DNA of 64,000 nt from Apostichopus japonicus (lineage: Eukaryota > Echinodermata > Holothuroidea > Aspidochirotida > Stichopodidae), in assembly GCF_037975245.1 (NCBI RefSeq), contig NC_092578.1:994001-1058000 (forward strand), given 5' to 3'. Shown here piece by piece: positions 11,187 through 23,300 of this stretch. The position numbers and the translations under genes were made by a program. The stretch's first letter is position 1, and each line of letters begins with the position of its first letter. A model generated the notes under the pieces. It was not told the origin of the DNA and did not search any database. It saw only the letters and a program-made list of their open reading frames with translations.

Positions 11187-13841
11187 CTACCTTACGTCTA
11201 TGTAAATTCTGCTATCTACTTTGCGCGCTCGTTCATACTTTGCCGGTGGATTGCTATCCCCTTGTCTCCATAGTGATGTGTAATTTGGATCCTGTTTAAC
11301 CATGGCGGCATTTGCATAAACACGTCGCTGAGACGGGTCATGTCTTGATAAGTAACTAGAATTTGACATTTCACTGTCAGATAAGCTGCTATGTGCAACA
11401 GAATTTGCGATAGCGGCGAGTCGTTGCTGACGCATGCGCATATTGACTGGGTCAATAACGCTCTCAGTTGTGACGTAACGTGCAGTTTCTTCTCTTGAGC
11501 TGACACTTACACTTTCAGTGCTAACCTCACTGAAGCTGTAACTAGAACCTAAGCTACTGTCTTCCATTCTGTCATATGATGGCCTACCCGACCGTATCGT
11601 GCTCGGTGGGTGGATTTCACTTCTATTGCCGTACGAAATACTAGAGGGCGGGGTAGGGCATTCTTCGCCAACCGATTCCCTTCTACAAATCATGTTAACT
11701 AAGCGTGCTTTCTGCTCGTTCACTGTCTTCATTTGGGAAGGAAGCAAGCCCTTTCTCCAAGCAATAAATAACGCAATAACACATGCCATCGTCAATAAAC
11801 ATGTACATAAAATTGCGACGAGCAACCCACCCAGAGTGTATCCTATAAAACAGACGGATGCGACGTCGTTTCCGTCGTTTCTTGCTAAACTTGACTGGGT
11901 GGATGAGGGGGTTAAATCTGAACCGAGAAACGGTCCACTTTCAGTAGATTTGCTGTCCTTATCCTGATCTGCGTTGCTATGGTTCCTGTTACTGCCCGGG
12001 TCGATTTCTGTTATCTCTTTCACCGTGTCAGAGACGATCTGTGACTTTTCAGTAACGACGGTTACAATTTCCGTTCTTCCATTGGTGCCAGGATTCGCGG
12101 TGACTGGATGCGCACCGGCAGGGAGAGTGGTCACGTTGTTTGGTCGCAAATGGGGCGGTTGGGTGGTTGTCAGAACAGCAGGGGGTTTGGGAGGAACCGC
12201 TGGTGGGTTTTTAGGTGGATTAGGTGGATTTCGAATTGGAGTAACACGAAGGGTTATGGTCGCACTAGCTCTACCGGCAGGGTTAATGCCGATACAAGTG
12301 TATTCCCCTTGATCCCTGTTTTCTATTGTTTTAAAAAGTAATTCACCGTTTTCCGTTACCATGATCCGGTTAGATTGCCCGAAGGTGTACACAAATCCAC
12401 CAGGTGCCATCCAAGTGATCTGAGGGTCCGGGAAACCATTAGCAATACATGATAACTGGAGCGAGCTCCCAGCTGTCTTATGAACCTGCCTCACTACTGA
12501 CTGGATAGTCGGGGTTTCACATACGAAATCTCCCTGGCTTAAAGTTGTAATCCGTCTTCCTCTTAGGGCTACGGGCTGAGCTGCGTTGCATTGTGGGATT
12601 TCATGTGGGTGGTGCGCAGGCCCACTGGTTATGTACCATTGCTGTAGTGCCTTCAGCCTGCAATCACACTGAAGTCTATTACCTGTGAGTTGTAATTTGT
12701 TCATTCTTGGCAGTGAACTCAGCGTTTCTTGATCAAATGTCTCTAATAAATTAGCCTTTGCGTTGAGAAGTGTTAATGAATGCAGTGATGCCATCAAAGG
12801 TAATCGTTTAATTTGGTTACCTTCAATGTTTAAAGTCCTTAAAGACGCTAAATGGACTAAATGTTCACTTCTTAACACTGTCATTAAATTACTTTGAAGT
12901 AGTAATGTTTCTAGGTTACGGAGCGGAGACAAAGCACCTAACGGTATATCGGCTATAGCATTGTTCGATAAATCGAGTTCAACCGCGTTTCTCAAACCAT
13001 TAAACGCTAATGGTTCTATCGTTGATATGATATTTCCACTCAATACAACATCGCGCAATGTAGCGGTATTTTGAAAAGTGTTATTTGAAATAATGGTCAC
13101 ATGTGAATCAGTCATATCCAAAGCTGTTAACCGCGATAAATCATCTAACCGCGGAATCGCCGAGAAGCGATTCCCGTCGAGATCGATATCTTGAAGTCCA
13201 CGCAATCCTCGAAGAAACTGTGAATTAGCAGATAAAACTAATTGGTTTTCTTGTAAGAATAACATTTGCATTGCAGACATCGCCGCAAAGACACCGTCTG
13301 GTAGATTGGTTAACCGATTACCGGCAAGATTTAACTCACGAATACCGACCAAATCATTAAAAGCATTTTGGTGGATACTGTTGATGATATTTCCTTGTAA
13401 TTGTAAAACAATCAACTTTCTAAGACTGGAAAAAGCTGTCGCCCCGATCTGTGTTATTTGGTTAAAATTAATTAAAAGTGTCTGTAATGACGATACAGTG
13501 TGAAAGGCGAGAGGATCTAATACGGAGATTAGGTTATTTGAAATATCAAGTTGAGTCAATCGTGTATAACCAGAAAAACTATTCTGCTTTATCCTTGTAA
13601 TCGTATTTTGACCAAGTTTGATAGAATCTGATGATTTATATAGAGTATTAGAAGGAACGCAAACCAGTTGTCTACTTTCGCAGTCCATAGCACGTGTATC
13701 GCGTGCATAACTGCAGGTATTTATCACACAGCCTTCGTTAGTACTGGGTTGTAGCCGTTGAGCCCAACATAATCCACACAAAAGTGAAACAAGCACGACA
13801 ATCTTACAAATGACTAGCTCCATGTTTAGTTGAAACAACAA
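11187..13841 (-). CDS. LRR-Ig single-pass membrane protein (LINGO/LRRN/Kekkon-like)
   Basis: A single 884-codon frame. Residues 1-27 form a signal peptide (a second Met at 7 would also give one). A Cys-rich LRR N-cap is at about 38-64, about 13 LxxLxLxxN repeats at 72-390, and an LRR C-cap with CDC at 392-394 up to Cys 441. One I-set Ig domain is at about 443-533 (Cys 465 and Cys 516, Trp 477, DQGEYTC). A Pro/Thr-rich stalk covers 535-660, one transmembrane helix about 662-695, and a Ser/Tyr-rich 190-residue tail without a recognised catalytic domain ends the protein. This is the order of neuronal adhesion or signalling receptors. Without FNIII domains it is closer to LINGO or Kekkon than to LRRN, but subfamily is not resolved. 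The last codons read GAC GTA AGG TAG, a splice-donor-like string, so the exon may end at 11196 and the real C-terminus may lie in another exon. Confidence 0.93.
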   Translation of the reverse strand: MLFQLNMELVICKIVVLVSLLCGLCWAQRLQPSTNEGCVINTCSYARDTRAMDCESRQLVCVPSNTLYKSSDSIKLGQNTITRIKQNSFSGYTRLTQLDISNNLISVLDPLAFHTVSSLQTLLINFNQITQIGATAFSSLRKLIVLQLQGNIINSIHQNAFNDLVGIRELNLAGNRLTNLPDGVFAAMSAMQMLFLQENQLVLSANSQFLRGLRGLQDIDLDGNRFSAIPRLDDLSRLTALDMTDSHVTIISNNTFQNTATLRDVVLSGNIISTIEPLAFNGLRNAVELDLSNNAIADIPLGALSPLRNLETLLLQSNLMTVLRSEHLVHLASLRTLNIEGNQIKRLPLMASLHSLTLLNAKANLLETFDQETLSSLPRMNKLQLTGNRLQCDCRLKALQQWYITSGPAHHPHEIPQCNAAQPVALRGRRITTLSQGDFVCETPTIQSVVRQVHKTAGSSLQLSCIANGFPDPQITWMAPGGFVYTFGQSNRIMVTENGELLFKTIENRDQGEYTCIGINPAGRASATITLRVTPIRNPPNPPKNPPAVPPKPPAVLTTTQPPHLRPNNVTTLPAGAHPVTANPGTNGRTEIVTVVTEKSQIVSDTVKEITEIDPGSNRNHSNADQDKDSKSTESGPFLGSDLTPSSTQSSLARNDGNDVASVCFIGYTLGGLLVAILCTCLLTMACVIALFIAWRKGLLPSQMKTVNEQKARLVNMICRRESVGEECPTPPSSISYGNRSEIHPPSTIRSGRPSYDRMEDSSLGSSYSFSEVSTESVSVSSREETARYVTTESVIDPVNMRMRQQRLAAIANSVAHSSLSDSEMSNSSYLSRHDPSQRRVYANAAMVKQDPNYTSLWRQGDSNPPAKYERARKVDSRIYIDVR

Positions 13842-14767
13842 AAAGAAAAAGTTGTCTTTAATACCTAATTATCTGATGATGCGTAGTTTGGTTTCCAAAA
13901 ATGAAGGATCGGGAACAAACGACACATTGTGATTGTTGTGATAGTTATTTATGTGTAGAAACCACTTTCTAAGCTGTTCCTCAAATAAAAATTCTTTTAA
14001 CAGCTGTCCCACCAAAAGAAAACTAGTAGATCCATGCAGGAGAATATTGCTGTAAAGTTACTTATCCGGGACTGTTTTACTGTGAGGATGTGAAAGATTG
14101 AACAGGCTTAGGGCTGTTATGCTGCATTGGAACTTGGACTTGTAATACCTTAATTAATGATCAAACGCGTGTGACAGTCATGAATATTCATTAGAGTATT
14201 CGTACTTGTGATTGGTTCTATTTATATCACCTTTAATCATAATGGACCATTTCCTGCAGGGCTGACGAACTATGAAAGTACGTTTCCCTAGTGGTGAAGT
14301 CTTTAATATACTTTTATTGGCACGTAGATAGGCAAAGTAGTGTAATATGAGGTCCAGTACTACGCACACGTCTTTATTTTGCTAACAATGGGCCAATTTG
14401 TAATCAACTTGGCTGGATTTAATTAGGCTTCATAAACACGGGAAATCTCATTTTCAAACCGGTTGACGTTTAATCTATTCTGATAATGACAAACGAACTA
14501 CACTAAATGTCTACGTATGGATTATATTATCATCACAAACTGATTTTTTTAAAACTGTGACAAAGTCATGTGAGGAAAGTTTAGTCGGATATTTGGTAGC
14601 GGTGGGGGAGGGGTTATTTCTGGTAGAGCTATCGGAAACGATACTATAGAACTTGTTTAAAACTGCACAAAATGTTAGTGATAATGTATTTTCTTGCAAA
14701 AAAATGTTTAATCCACTTAAGTCCCCTCTCCCACCATTGATCCCTTCTGAGTAGGCATTGGGATAAG
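13842..14767. other. Upstream of the LRR-Ig exon, candidate 5' regulatory DNA
   Basis: No gene. Immediately upstream of the start codon, read on the minus strand, lies a T-rich stretch without a clear acceptor AG. The interval 14100-14400 is not repetitive and contains AT-rich homeodomain-like cores such as TTAATTAATGATCAA, so it could hold promoter elements. That is only a composition-based guess. Confidence 0.3.
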
Positions 14768-15115
14768 CATACCGAAAGCATAGCCTGACCAATATGTGTA
14801 TGGCCTGTCATTTATAAATATGGATAGGCTACACAAGGCCCAGGGCATGGCGCATCAGCGCAAGGAAAATTAATTGTAGGCCTAACAGGGTTAGGGTTCA
14901 AAATGTCATAACAAATGTTGAGAGTTATTGTGCTTCAATAAGTAAAGTAATACAACAGTTATTGGGCGGGTGGTGCCGAAAAGCATAGCCTCAACCCATG
15001 TGTATGGCCCGTCATTCATAACAATCGTTTCAAAAGGCCCAGGGCATAACGTCTCTCTCTGCGTAAGGAAAAGTGGTAGGTAGGGGGAAGACTGAGGTCC
15101 TGATTGTAGGCCTAA
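14768..15115. repeat. Diverged direct duplication, about 205 bp x 2
   Basis: Two blocks share a CCGAAA(A)GCATAGCCT start (about 14770 and 14976), TGTGTATGGCC, GGCCCAGGGCAT and TGTAGGCCTAA in the same order. Indels separate them. They lie directly before the 261-bp array. Confidence 0.65.
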
Positions 15116-15423
15116 GTATATGCTGTCTGTCTGTGAGTGAGTGCTGAATAAATTGACCGACTAATATCTCTTTGAATGAAGACACAAAACATTATTTTTT
15201 TCTCTTTATCTACTAATATATTTTCACTCAGCCACACATATACACAAACTGCACAAAATAAAACAACTGATTGCATCAGACATGATTGATGGTTGCATTA
15301 AATTAAATAATCAATTCCCAAATAGATAGGAACAAAGGGCATCATACAAAATGGAGCAATGATGGTAAATATACATGTCAAATCATGGAACAATAGTAAC
15401 AGGGTCACACCATAAAAGGATGG

Positions 15424-16742
15424 AATCTTAATTACTTTGTGAATACAAATGATATGTATAAATAAACATGCCCTACCCTGCCCCCCCCCCTCTCTCCTCG
15501 GGAAATTATGTTGTTAAACTAGAAGATGATAATGAAGGTGAAACTTTGAATACAATTGATTAGTGAATACCTTCCATATATGTTTTCTAATAACCCAATG
15601 AACAATGTGTGTTCAATATTTGGTGACACTTCAGTGGGTTCATGATTCAGTTGATGTCACTCTAGTTTCCTGTATTCATTGCCACATGATTAATATTACT
15701 TTGTATATAAATGATATGTATGAATAAACATGCCCTACCCTGCCCCCCCCCCTCTCTCCTCGGGAAATTAAGTTGTTAAACTAGAAGATGATCATGAAGG
15801 TGAAACTTTGAATACAATTGATTAGTGAATACCTTCCATATATGTTTTCTAATAACCCAATGAACAATGTGTGTTCAATATTTGGTGACACTTCAGTGGG
15901 TTCATGATTCAGTTGATGTCACTCTAGTCTCCTGTATACATTGCCACATGATTAATATTACTTTGAATACATATGATATGTATGAATAAATATGCCCTAC
16001 CCTGCCCCCCCTCTCTCCTCGGGAAATTAAGTTGTTAAACTAGAAGATGATCATGAAGGTGAACCTTTGAATACAATAGATTAGTGAATACCTTCCATAT
16101 ATGTTTTCTAATAACCCAATGAACAATGTGTGTTCAATATTTGGTGACACTTCAGTGGGTTCATGATTCAGTTGATGTCACTCTAGTCTCCTGTATACAT
16201 TGCCACATGATTAATATTACTTTGAATACATATGATATGTATGAATAAATATGCCCTACCCTGACCTCCCCCCTCTCTCCTCGGGAAATTATGTTGTTAA
16301 ACTAGAAGATGATAATGAAGGTGAACCTTTGAATACAATAGATTAGTGAATACCTTCCTATATGTTTTCTAATAACCCAATGAACAATGTGTGTTCAATA
16401 TTTGGTGACACTTCAGTGGGTTCATGATTCAGTTGATGTCACTCTAGTCTCCTGTATACATTGCCACATGATTAATATTACTTTTTATACAAATGATATG
16501 TATGAATAAACATGCCCTACCCTGCCCCCCCCCTCTCTCCTCGGGAAATTATGTTGTTAAACTAGAAGATGATAATGAAGGTGAACCTTTGAATACAATA
16601 GATTAGTGAATACCTTCCATATATGTTTTCTAATAACCCAATGAACAATGTGTGTTCAATATTTGGTGACACTTCAGTGGGTTCATGATTCAGTTGAAGT
16701 CACTCTAGTCTCCTGTATTCATTGCCACATGATTAATATTCA
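15424..16742. repeat. Tandem array, about 261-bp unit x 5
   Basis: TGCCCTACCCTG starts at 15469, 15731, 15993, 16252 and 16513, giving steps of 262, 262, 259 and 261 bp. Every unit carries a variable C-tract, CTCTCTCCTCGGGAAATTA, then TTCAATATTTGGTGACACTT and GATTAATATT. Units are highly alike apart from C-tract length and a few substitutions. No frame stays open across a unit. It lies downstream of the PTPRN-like gene's 3' end. Confidence 0.95.
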
Positions 16743-16826
16743 TAATATAGGTCAGTCATTAAACAGAACCCCCCCCCCCAAAAAAAACCTAACTCTACAA
16801 CATAGAACACATTAAAGTCATATAAT

Positions 16827-16832
16827 TTATTT
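16827..16832 (-). other. Candidate poly(A) signal of the PTPRN-like gene
   Basis: On the minus strand AATAAA lies about 400 bp after the stop codon at 17233, in an AT-rich 3' region. It is a plausible cleavage signal giving a 3' UTR of about 400 bases; nearby variants would also serve. Confidence 0.4.
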
Positions 16833-17232
16833 CAATAAAATTTTTAACTTTTCTTTCTTATACAGATAAGGCTTTAACTCTCATGCTGATCGGCCATTAC
16901 TGTCTTGTGGCCGAAACGACCCATAAAATCTAATAAAACATTTGAATAAAATAAACCATTTAGTACTTTGCTGTAGGAATGCAATAAACTTTATGGGAAT
17001 GGAGTTGTTCTAACAACACATGCAACACACATGAAGGGGAATTAAGGGTAGTTGGGGGTTGGCTGGCTCGTTGACCATCCATTGAGGGTCATATAGCAGA
17101 GATCAAATAACAAAGAAACAAAACAGCTAAAGGGAAGAAGGTGGTCAATAAACTGAGTGAGTACAATAATCATCTCTAAAATCACAAAATCAACCAGATA
17201 CACAACAAGGTTTGTTCTTTTTAGTTTTGCTG

Positions 17233-17304
17233 TCATTGAGGAAGTGCTTTCAGAATCGCGTTGACTTCCTCGGCTACGGCTGTCAGCGCAAACTCAAACT
17301 GCTC
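17233..17304 (-). CDS. PTPRN: PTPRN-like last coding exon
   Basis: 23 codons plus TGA, phase 0, acceptor TTTACTTCCAG. It encodes [20 protein letters not shown] and LPQ-stop, matching the vertebrate IA-2 and phogrin C-terminus nearly residue for residue as far as I can recall it. This fixes both the gene identity and the stop. Confidence 0.96.
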   Translation of the reverse strand, partial: EQFEFALTAVAEEVNAILKALPQ

Positions 17305-20300
17305 CTGGAAGTAAAAAGAGTTGGCGTTGTTATAATAATGTGTTTCCAAATTTTGTGGCGAGTGGATCGCCAAAAACAGGTATGTCTTATACCAGGGATG
17401 AGCCTGGGTAAAAAAAAAACTTACAGAACTTTGCAAACATTGCGGTATAGGCTCCAGTTTGTGTATGCTACAGTGTGTTAGGATAATAGTTTTTGTCCCC
17501 GAGGTAGAAAAGAAATCACGGATATTCCGCGAATTCGCGGAGAAAGCTCAGGCCAATTTTTACTGTGTATTACAGGCATGAGCCCTCTCCGCGAATTCGC
17601 GGAATATCCGTGATTTCTTTTCTACCTCGGGGACAAAAACTATTTTCCTAACACACTGTAGCATACGCAAACTGGAGCCTATTTTCACTGTGTATTACAG
17701 GCATAAGTGTGTGCATATATATCATATATCACAAACCTATATTAATTTAGATCTGTAATCTGCTTACCTTTGTCCTGACCAGAGTCTCTCTATGGTCTCG
17801 TATGTGTTCCAGAGTTGCAGCAATGTCTATTTCCTTGGCACCCTTTGTCATCCTCGTCAAGACAAGATCGATCAAGATGTATGTCCCAGTTCTCCCTACG
17901 CCATCACTAGAAAAAAATAAATAATGTTTTTGTTCAAGACGTCATTTACACGCAACTGTACCTCTTATGAAATGCTAATTAGCAAGGGAAAAGGGTCCGG
18001 AGGATTTCCTGCCTGATTAATATTTAACATATCATAGCTTAATTCAAACCAAGATATGTTACAAATTAACTAGCTTTGCTGTGAAGCTTTCACTCTCCTC
18101 CTAATCTCTCTAACTACAGAGGATGTTTCAGGCCTCTGTGAGACAGGGACGAGATGACACAGACATTTTAAGATAAGTTTGGTATTAATCAGAGGCAGGA
18201 AGAACAAACCTCTGATGAAAATTATGTGTGATTAATTCAATTACCAGAATATTCAACTAAAAAGAGGTGGCCTCATCCATCGATCATTCCGACCGCCAAG
18301 ACACTTGTCAGTTTCAAGGATCAAAGAAGGAATACACTGCGGAGGTATACGCAGAGCAAAATCTAAGCGCCGTACATCATAAAGTATTGTAATGAAAGGA
18401 AGCAAGGTCTTCCGTGGTATAACTAATTAGGTGCTCAGTCACTGGGGTCTCCTCTAATATTAACTAAAAACAAAAGCTTCAAATTGCTTTCATCTGCAAC
18501 TTCCAGTTGTTTACTCAACCTGTCACAAACATCAGCTATTTTCATCCCTGTCGTGATGGTCACAAAATGAACATGGTTTTAGGACAGCATTATTAAACTA
18601 CATGCCTACAGTAAAGAGTAGTAAAATGAACTGACTAATGATCAAATTAATAACCAAGGTTTTCCATATCCTCTAGAGGATGGGCAGCTTTGCTCTCTGA
18701 ATACTGTTTTCTTTATAGTGCTAAGTGGCCTGCCCTACATCTTTGAAATAAGAGACAGATTCAATTATGGAGTAAAGGAATACCTTAGAGGAGAAGGATG
18801 AGATCTCATTACATCATTGAATGACAAGATGAACAGTGGGGTCGACCAACAGGGTATTGACAAAACTAGAGAGGAAAGATAACCACCCTGGGGAAGAGTT
18901 GAGGCAGCAATGACCATGTATGAATGGCAGCAACCATGTAGGAAATGGTAGCAACCATGTAGGAAATGGTAGCAACCATGGTGGAAATGGCAGCAACCAT
19001 GTAGGAAATGGCAGCAACCATGTAGGAAATGGCGACCATGTAGGAAATGGCAGCAACCATGTATGAAATGGTAGCAACCATGTATGAAATGGCAGCAACC
19101 ATGTATGAAGTGGCAGCAACCATGTATGGAATGGCAGCAACCATGTATGGAATGGCAGCAACCATGTAGGAAATGGCAGCAACCATGTATGAAATGGCAG
19201 CAACCATGTAGGAAATGGCAGCAACCATGTATGAAATGAGAGCAACCATGGTGGAAATGAGAGCAACCATGGTGGAAATGGCAGCAACCATGTATGGAAT
19301 GGCAGCAACCATGTACGAAATGGCAGCAACCATGTGTGAAATGGCAACAACCATGTGTGAAATGGCAGCAACCATGTATGAAATGGTAGCAACCATGTAT
19401 AAAATGGCAGCAACCATGTAGGAAATGGCAGCAACCATGTAGGAAATGGCAGCAACCATGTATGAAATGGCAGCAACCATGTATGAAATGGCATGAATAA
19501 AGACAGACAACCATGTAGGAATTGACATTCATAACACTTAACCTGGGAGGGAGGGGATTTATATTCACTGACACTTTATACTGTAATAGGGAGTGGTGGG
19601 GTCCCCAAACTGATTGTGGGGAGGGGAGGGGAGAGGGAAGGGGGAGAGGAAGGGATGTTGAAGAATGCCTCAAATAGTCATCACATCCTGTCACAACCAT
19701 TCTCATTTTTTCAAGTTTAGACATTTTCAGTGTATGATGACTTCTCCCTTAGAAGCATTCACCCAATTCAAATCCAGCATTTCAAGTATTGAAGATTGTT
19801 GAACACCATAACAGGGAGCTAAATGATAACAGATGCTCTTAGTTCAGAAGTAAATATAATCCTAATAGTAGTAAAATGTACCATATGCACTCTTCAGCTA
19901 CAGGAGTTACTTTAAAAGAAACAAGAAATGAATAAAACTTACTTGCAATGAACAATAATTGGACATTGTCTCCCTCGGAACGACTTGTTCACCTTTCTGT
20001 AGGCAAGAATACAACAATCAACGTGAACTCCTGGACAACTGCTAATAAATTGCAGCAAATGTTGGGTTCATATGAGAGAATCAAAAACAAAATGTGCTGC
20101 TGAATTCTTGGGCAAAATACTTTAATTTATAATGGAAAGATTACGTATTAACACTAAAATATGAGGTAAAAGAAATGCACAACTGTTCTTCTTTGAGTAA
20201 AATAATTCACAACTTAATTCAAGCAAAACCTAACTAAAAATTTTAACCAGCAGCAATTCAAAATGGCAATCATGAATATGCATGAGGACTCAAATGATGC

Positions 20301-23300
20301 ATTGTAAGATTAATGACCTTCTTGCAGTCAGTAAGATGTAAATGGAAATAATACAGAATGTCTTGAGATATTCAAACAGCTGAAAGATATACAGCATTAT
20401 ATGACTTGGCAGGGTTGCTGTCTGATGGTAAGGTTGCAATCTTAAAGTATAATCCATACGTCACAGAAAGAACACAGTCATAGCTTTCCTGATGAAATGA
20501 GAAAAACTCTGCTGTCTCACAAATAATAAAATCATCCAACGAAATACATATACCAGGACATCCTCTCAGCTTTTATAACAATCGTCTCTGAATCCAAAGA
20601 TGCTTCTGGAATCCTCCATGAAGAAAACTTTCCAATTTTATACAATAGTGAGGTTGAAATTCTTCTCTGGAATTTTCAGTGATTCCTCCAAGCTGAGCAC
20701 TTTAATTTCAGGAACTTTGTTCCAGTTGTAACGATCCTTCCGATGTCCATTTTCAAAATTCCGATCATATTTCACAAACATTTTTCAAAATAGCAGTGTT
20801 GATCCAGCTTGTGGTAAACATTCAACTTTCTTTAAACGGGTACGAATTTGGCGCCTATACCATCGCTTGACGACTTCGTTAGTATCTTGACTAAATATGT
20901 TAGTTGAAAATCAACAAAATTTGAAACACAGCACAGGGTTAACTTTTCTACAAGCATGCCAATTTTTTTCAAGGATTATATTTTTGTTTGAATATATATT
21001 AGTACAAACAAGCTTTTCTCATGAATGAGGTGATTTGATACCGTATGGATGCTGTATGAGTGACTCGTCGTATATGGGTGTCAAACCATCCAAATTAATC
21101 TCTGGTTGTTAGGTGACAAGAGCCTCCGAAATAAAAATTCAAATGTTCTTTTTATATATGTATGTGAATATATACATTTGGCACTGCTATTGGGATATTT
21201 CAAGCATGGTTTTATTTCTTTTTAATGCTTTAGTTACCATGTACAGCAGCTTTGCTGAAGTGATAAGCATGTATATATAAATGTCAATGGCAGATGAGGT
21301 TTTTCCATCTTCTGATGTCATCACATGACCGCTCGTTATGAATATTCAATGTATATGTGACAGGTGATCCGCAGGTGGTTAATAGCTGATTAGTAAGAAT
21401 GGCCTCAAACTGCCCAATCACTTTTGTGACTATGCAACTGAAGATGGAAAATCACAAGTTGCCTAATCACAAAAATGACTAGGTAGCTGGGAAGTTAGTC
21501 TTTAAGAACCAGTCACTCCGTTAACAAAGTAAACAATACCGCTGTTATGATTAGTCTATGATTACCAGCCGTTTTCATTAAACAACAACAACAAATATCA
21601 TGGCTTGATTAGTTCAGGTAGTGCAGATCTAAACCAAAACAGTTAGTGATATTGAGGTCACAGCTTTCTAGAATTTCTGGCATCCTCCATAATCCCTGTC
21701 GCCATGGTAATGAATAAAGACCTCCTCACAGAAAACCATCCAAGTGTGCATGATTAGTATTTGTAAGTAAACAAAGTTCCAACACATATGCCTTCAAATA
21801 TTTTGAAGCAATCGCTAGTCATGACTGAAACATTTTCCAAGAGCATGCAAGAATTACACAGTAAATTTGTCAGATAAACATGAAAGAACTAAAGACTTTA
21901 AATATAGTCTTGAAAGAGATGTTTCAATCGTTAAAGAGCTCCACCACTGATGGCATTTGTCCCGCAATTTCAAGCAGCAATTTCATCTATGATAGTTAAT
22001 ACCGGATTAAAACTTGGTCTGGATACAACCATATAGGGGGGGGGGGGGAACTAGCAACTCTGTGAAACATTTATGGGTCAAAGATGGCAGGCATATCTTA
22101 CCTTCTAAATTCCAAGAGCGCTTTCGGTGAGGATGGGACGCCATCTTTTGTCCAAGATAAGAAGTGGAATTGGGTCACTGTCCTTGTTTCTTGAGTCTGA
22201 AGTAAGAAACAATTGAACAAATCCATCATGGATTACAAGCAGTGAGCTATTTCTTATGATAAAACCAGTATTTTACCTCACAAATACAGATTATTCGAAT
22301 ATCACTGCAAGTGATTCAGTACGGATCATTATTATCTATGTTTCACTCAAAGATGATATATAAAGAGTGAGCAAATGATTCAGGTTTATGGCTCAAGACT
22401 TTCCTTTCATCATTTATTTTATTAAGACCGAATAAAATGCTGGGGAAGTTAAGTTAAAACATATTTATATGACAAAGAACTCTCATTAACTTTTTTCTCC
22501 AAAAGGTCCTCAAGAAATGGAGTAACGGCTTGTTTAAGTGTTGTTTATGTGAGGTTATCAATGGGGGGGGGGGGGGGAAGTGAATAACATTCAAAAGTGA
22601 ACCAGGGGTGTATGTATAAGGCAGAACTTAAAATTGCAGTGTACAGGAACAGCTGCTTCTCTAGTCACATTTATCATTTACACATTTATGAATTTATTTC
22701 TATATGTAAGTAAGCTATAAATAACCAGAAGTCCTGAAGCTCGCGAGCACTGAACATAGCACGTGTGAGATGATTAGCTTGATGGAATATGACATGTACT
22801 GAGACGATCATGTTTATCTGATGTCTGCATATATTCCCCCGGGGTCCCTTAACCTTCCTCTATAGTTAGCTTTCTCACCTCTAAGTTCTTGAGATAGAAA
22901 CTCCTGACCAGGTAGTCATCACACCAGACGTGCTCGGAGACGAGATGCAGCTCGTAGATATGGTAAATAGCACTGCCTTTGTTGGGCCAGTATGGGGTCT
23001 TCAAGATCTCAGATTCAGACAAGTGAGTGAGATTGACGATGACTACAGATCCTTGCTCCCAAACCATCTGATGGAGAGAGACAGAATAATGTAATATTAT
23101 TCATTACTGGTGATGAACCTAGTCTTGGAATACCAGCCATTTGTTATAACAAAAACATACAGATCCTTGCTCCCAAACCATCTGATTGAGAGAGACAGAA
23201 TAATGTAATATTATTCATTACTGTTGATGAACCTAGTCTTGGAATACCAGCCATTTGTTCAAACAAAAACACAGGAAATAAACTACCAATGTCCAGACTC

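Noticed and set aside
11599-12341. Plus-strand ORFs of 122, 112 and 77 codons
   Set aside because: Shadows of the LRR-Ig coding exon on the opposite strand; the minus frame has full domain structure.
18765-19724. 319-codon minus ORF with HGCCHFI repeats
   Set aside because: It is the translation of the 21-bp minisatellite; all minus frames are open because the unit is a multiple of three, and it lies inside a PTPRN-like intron.
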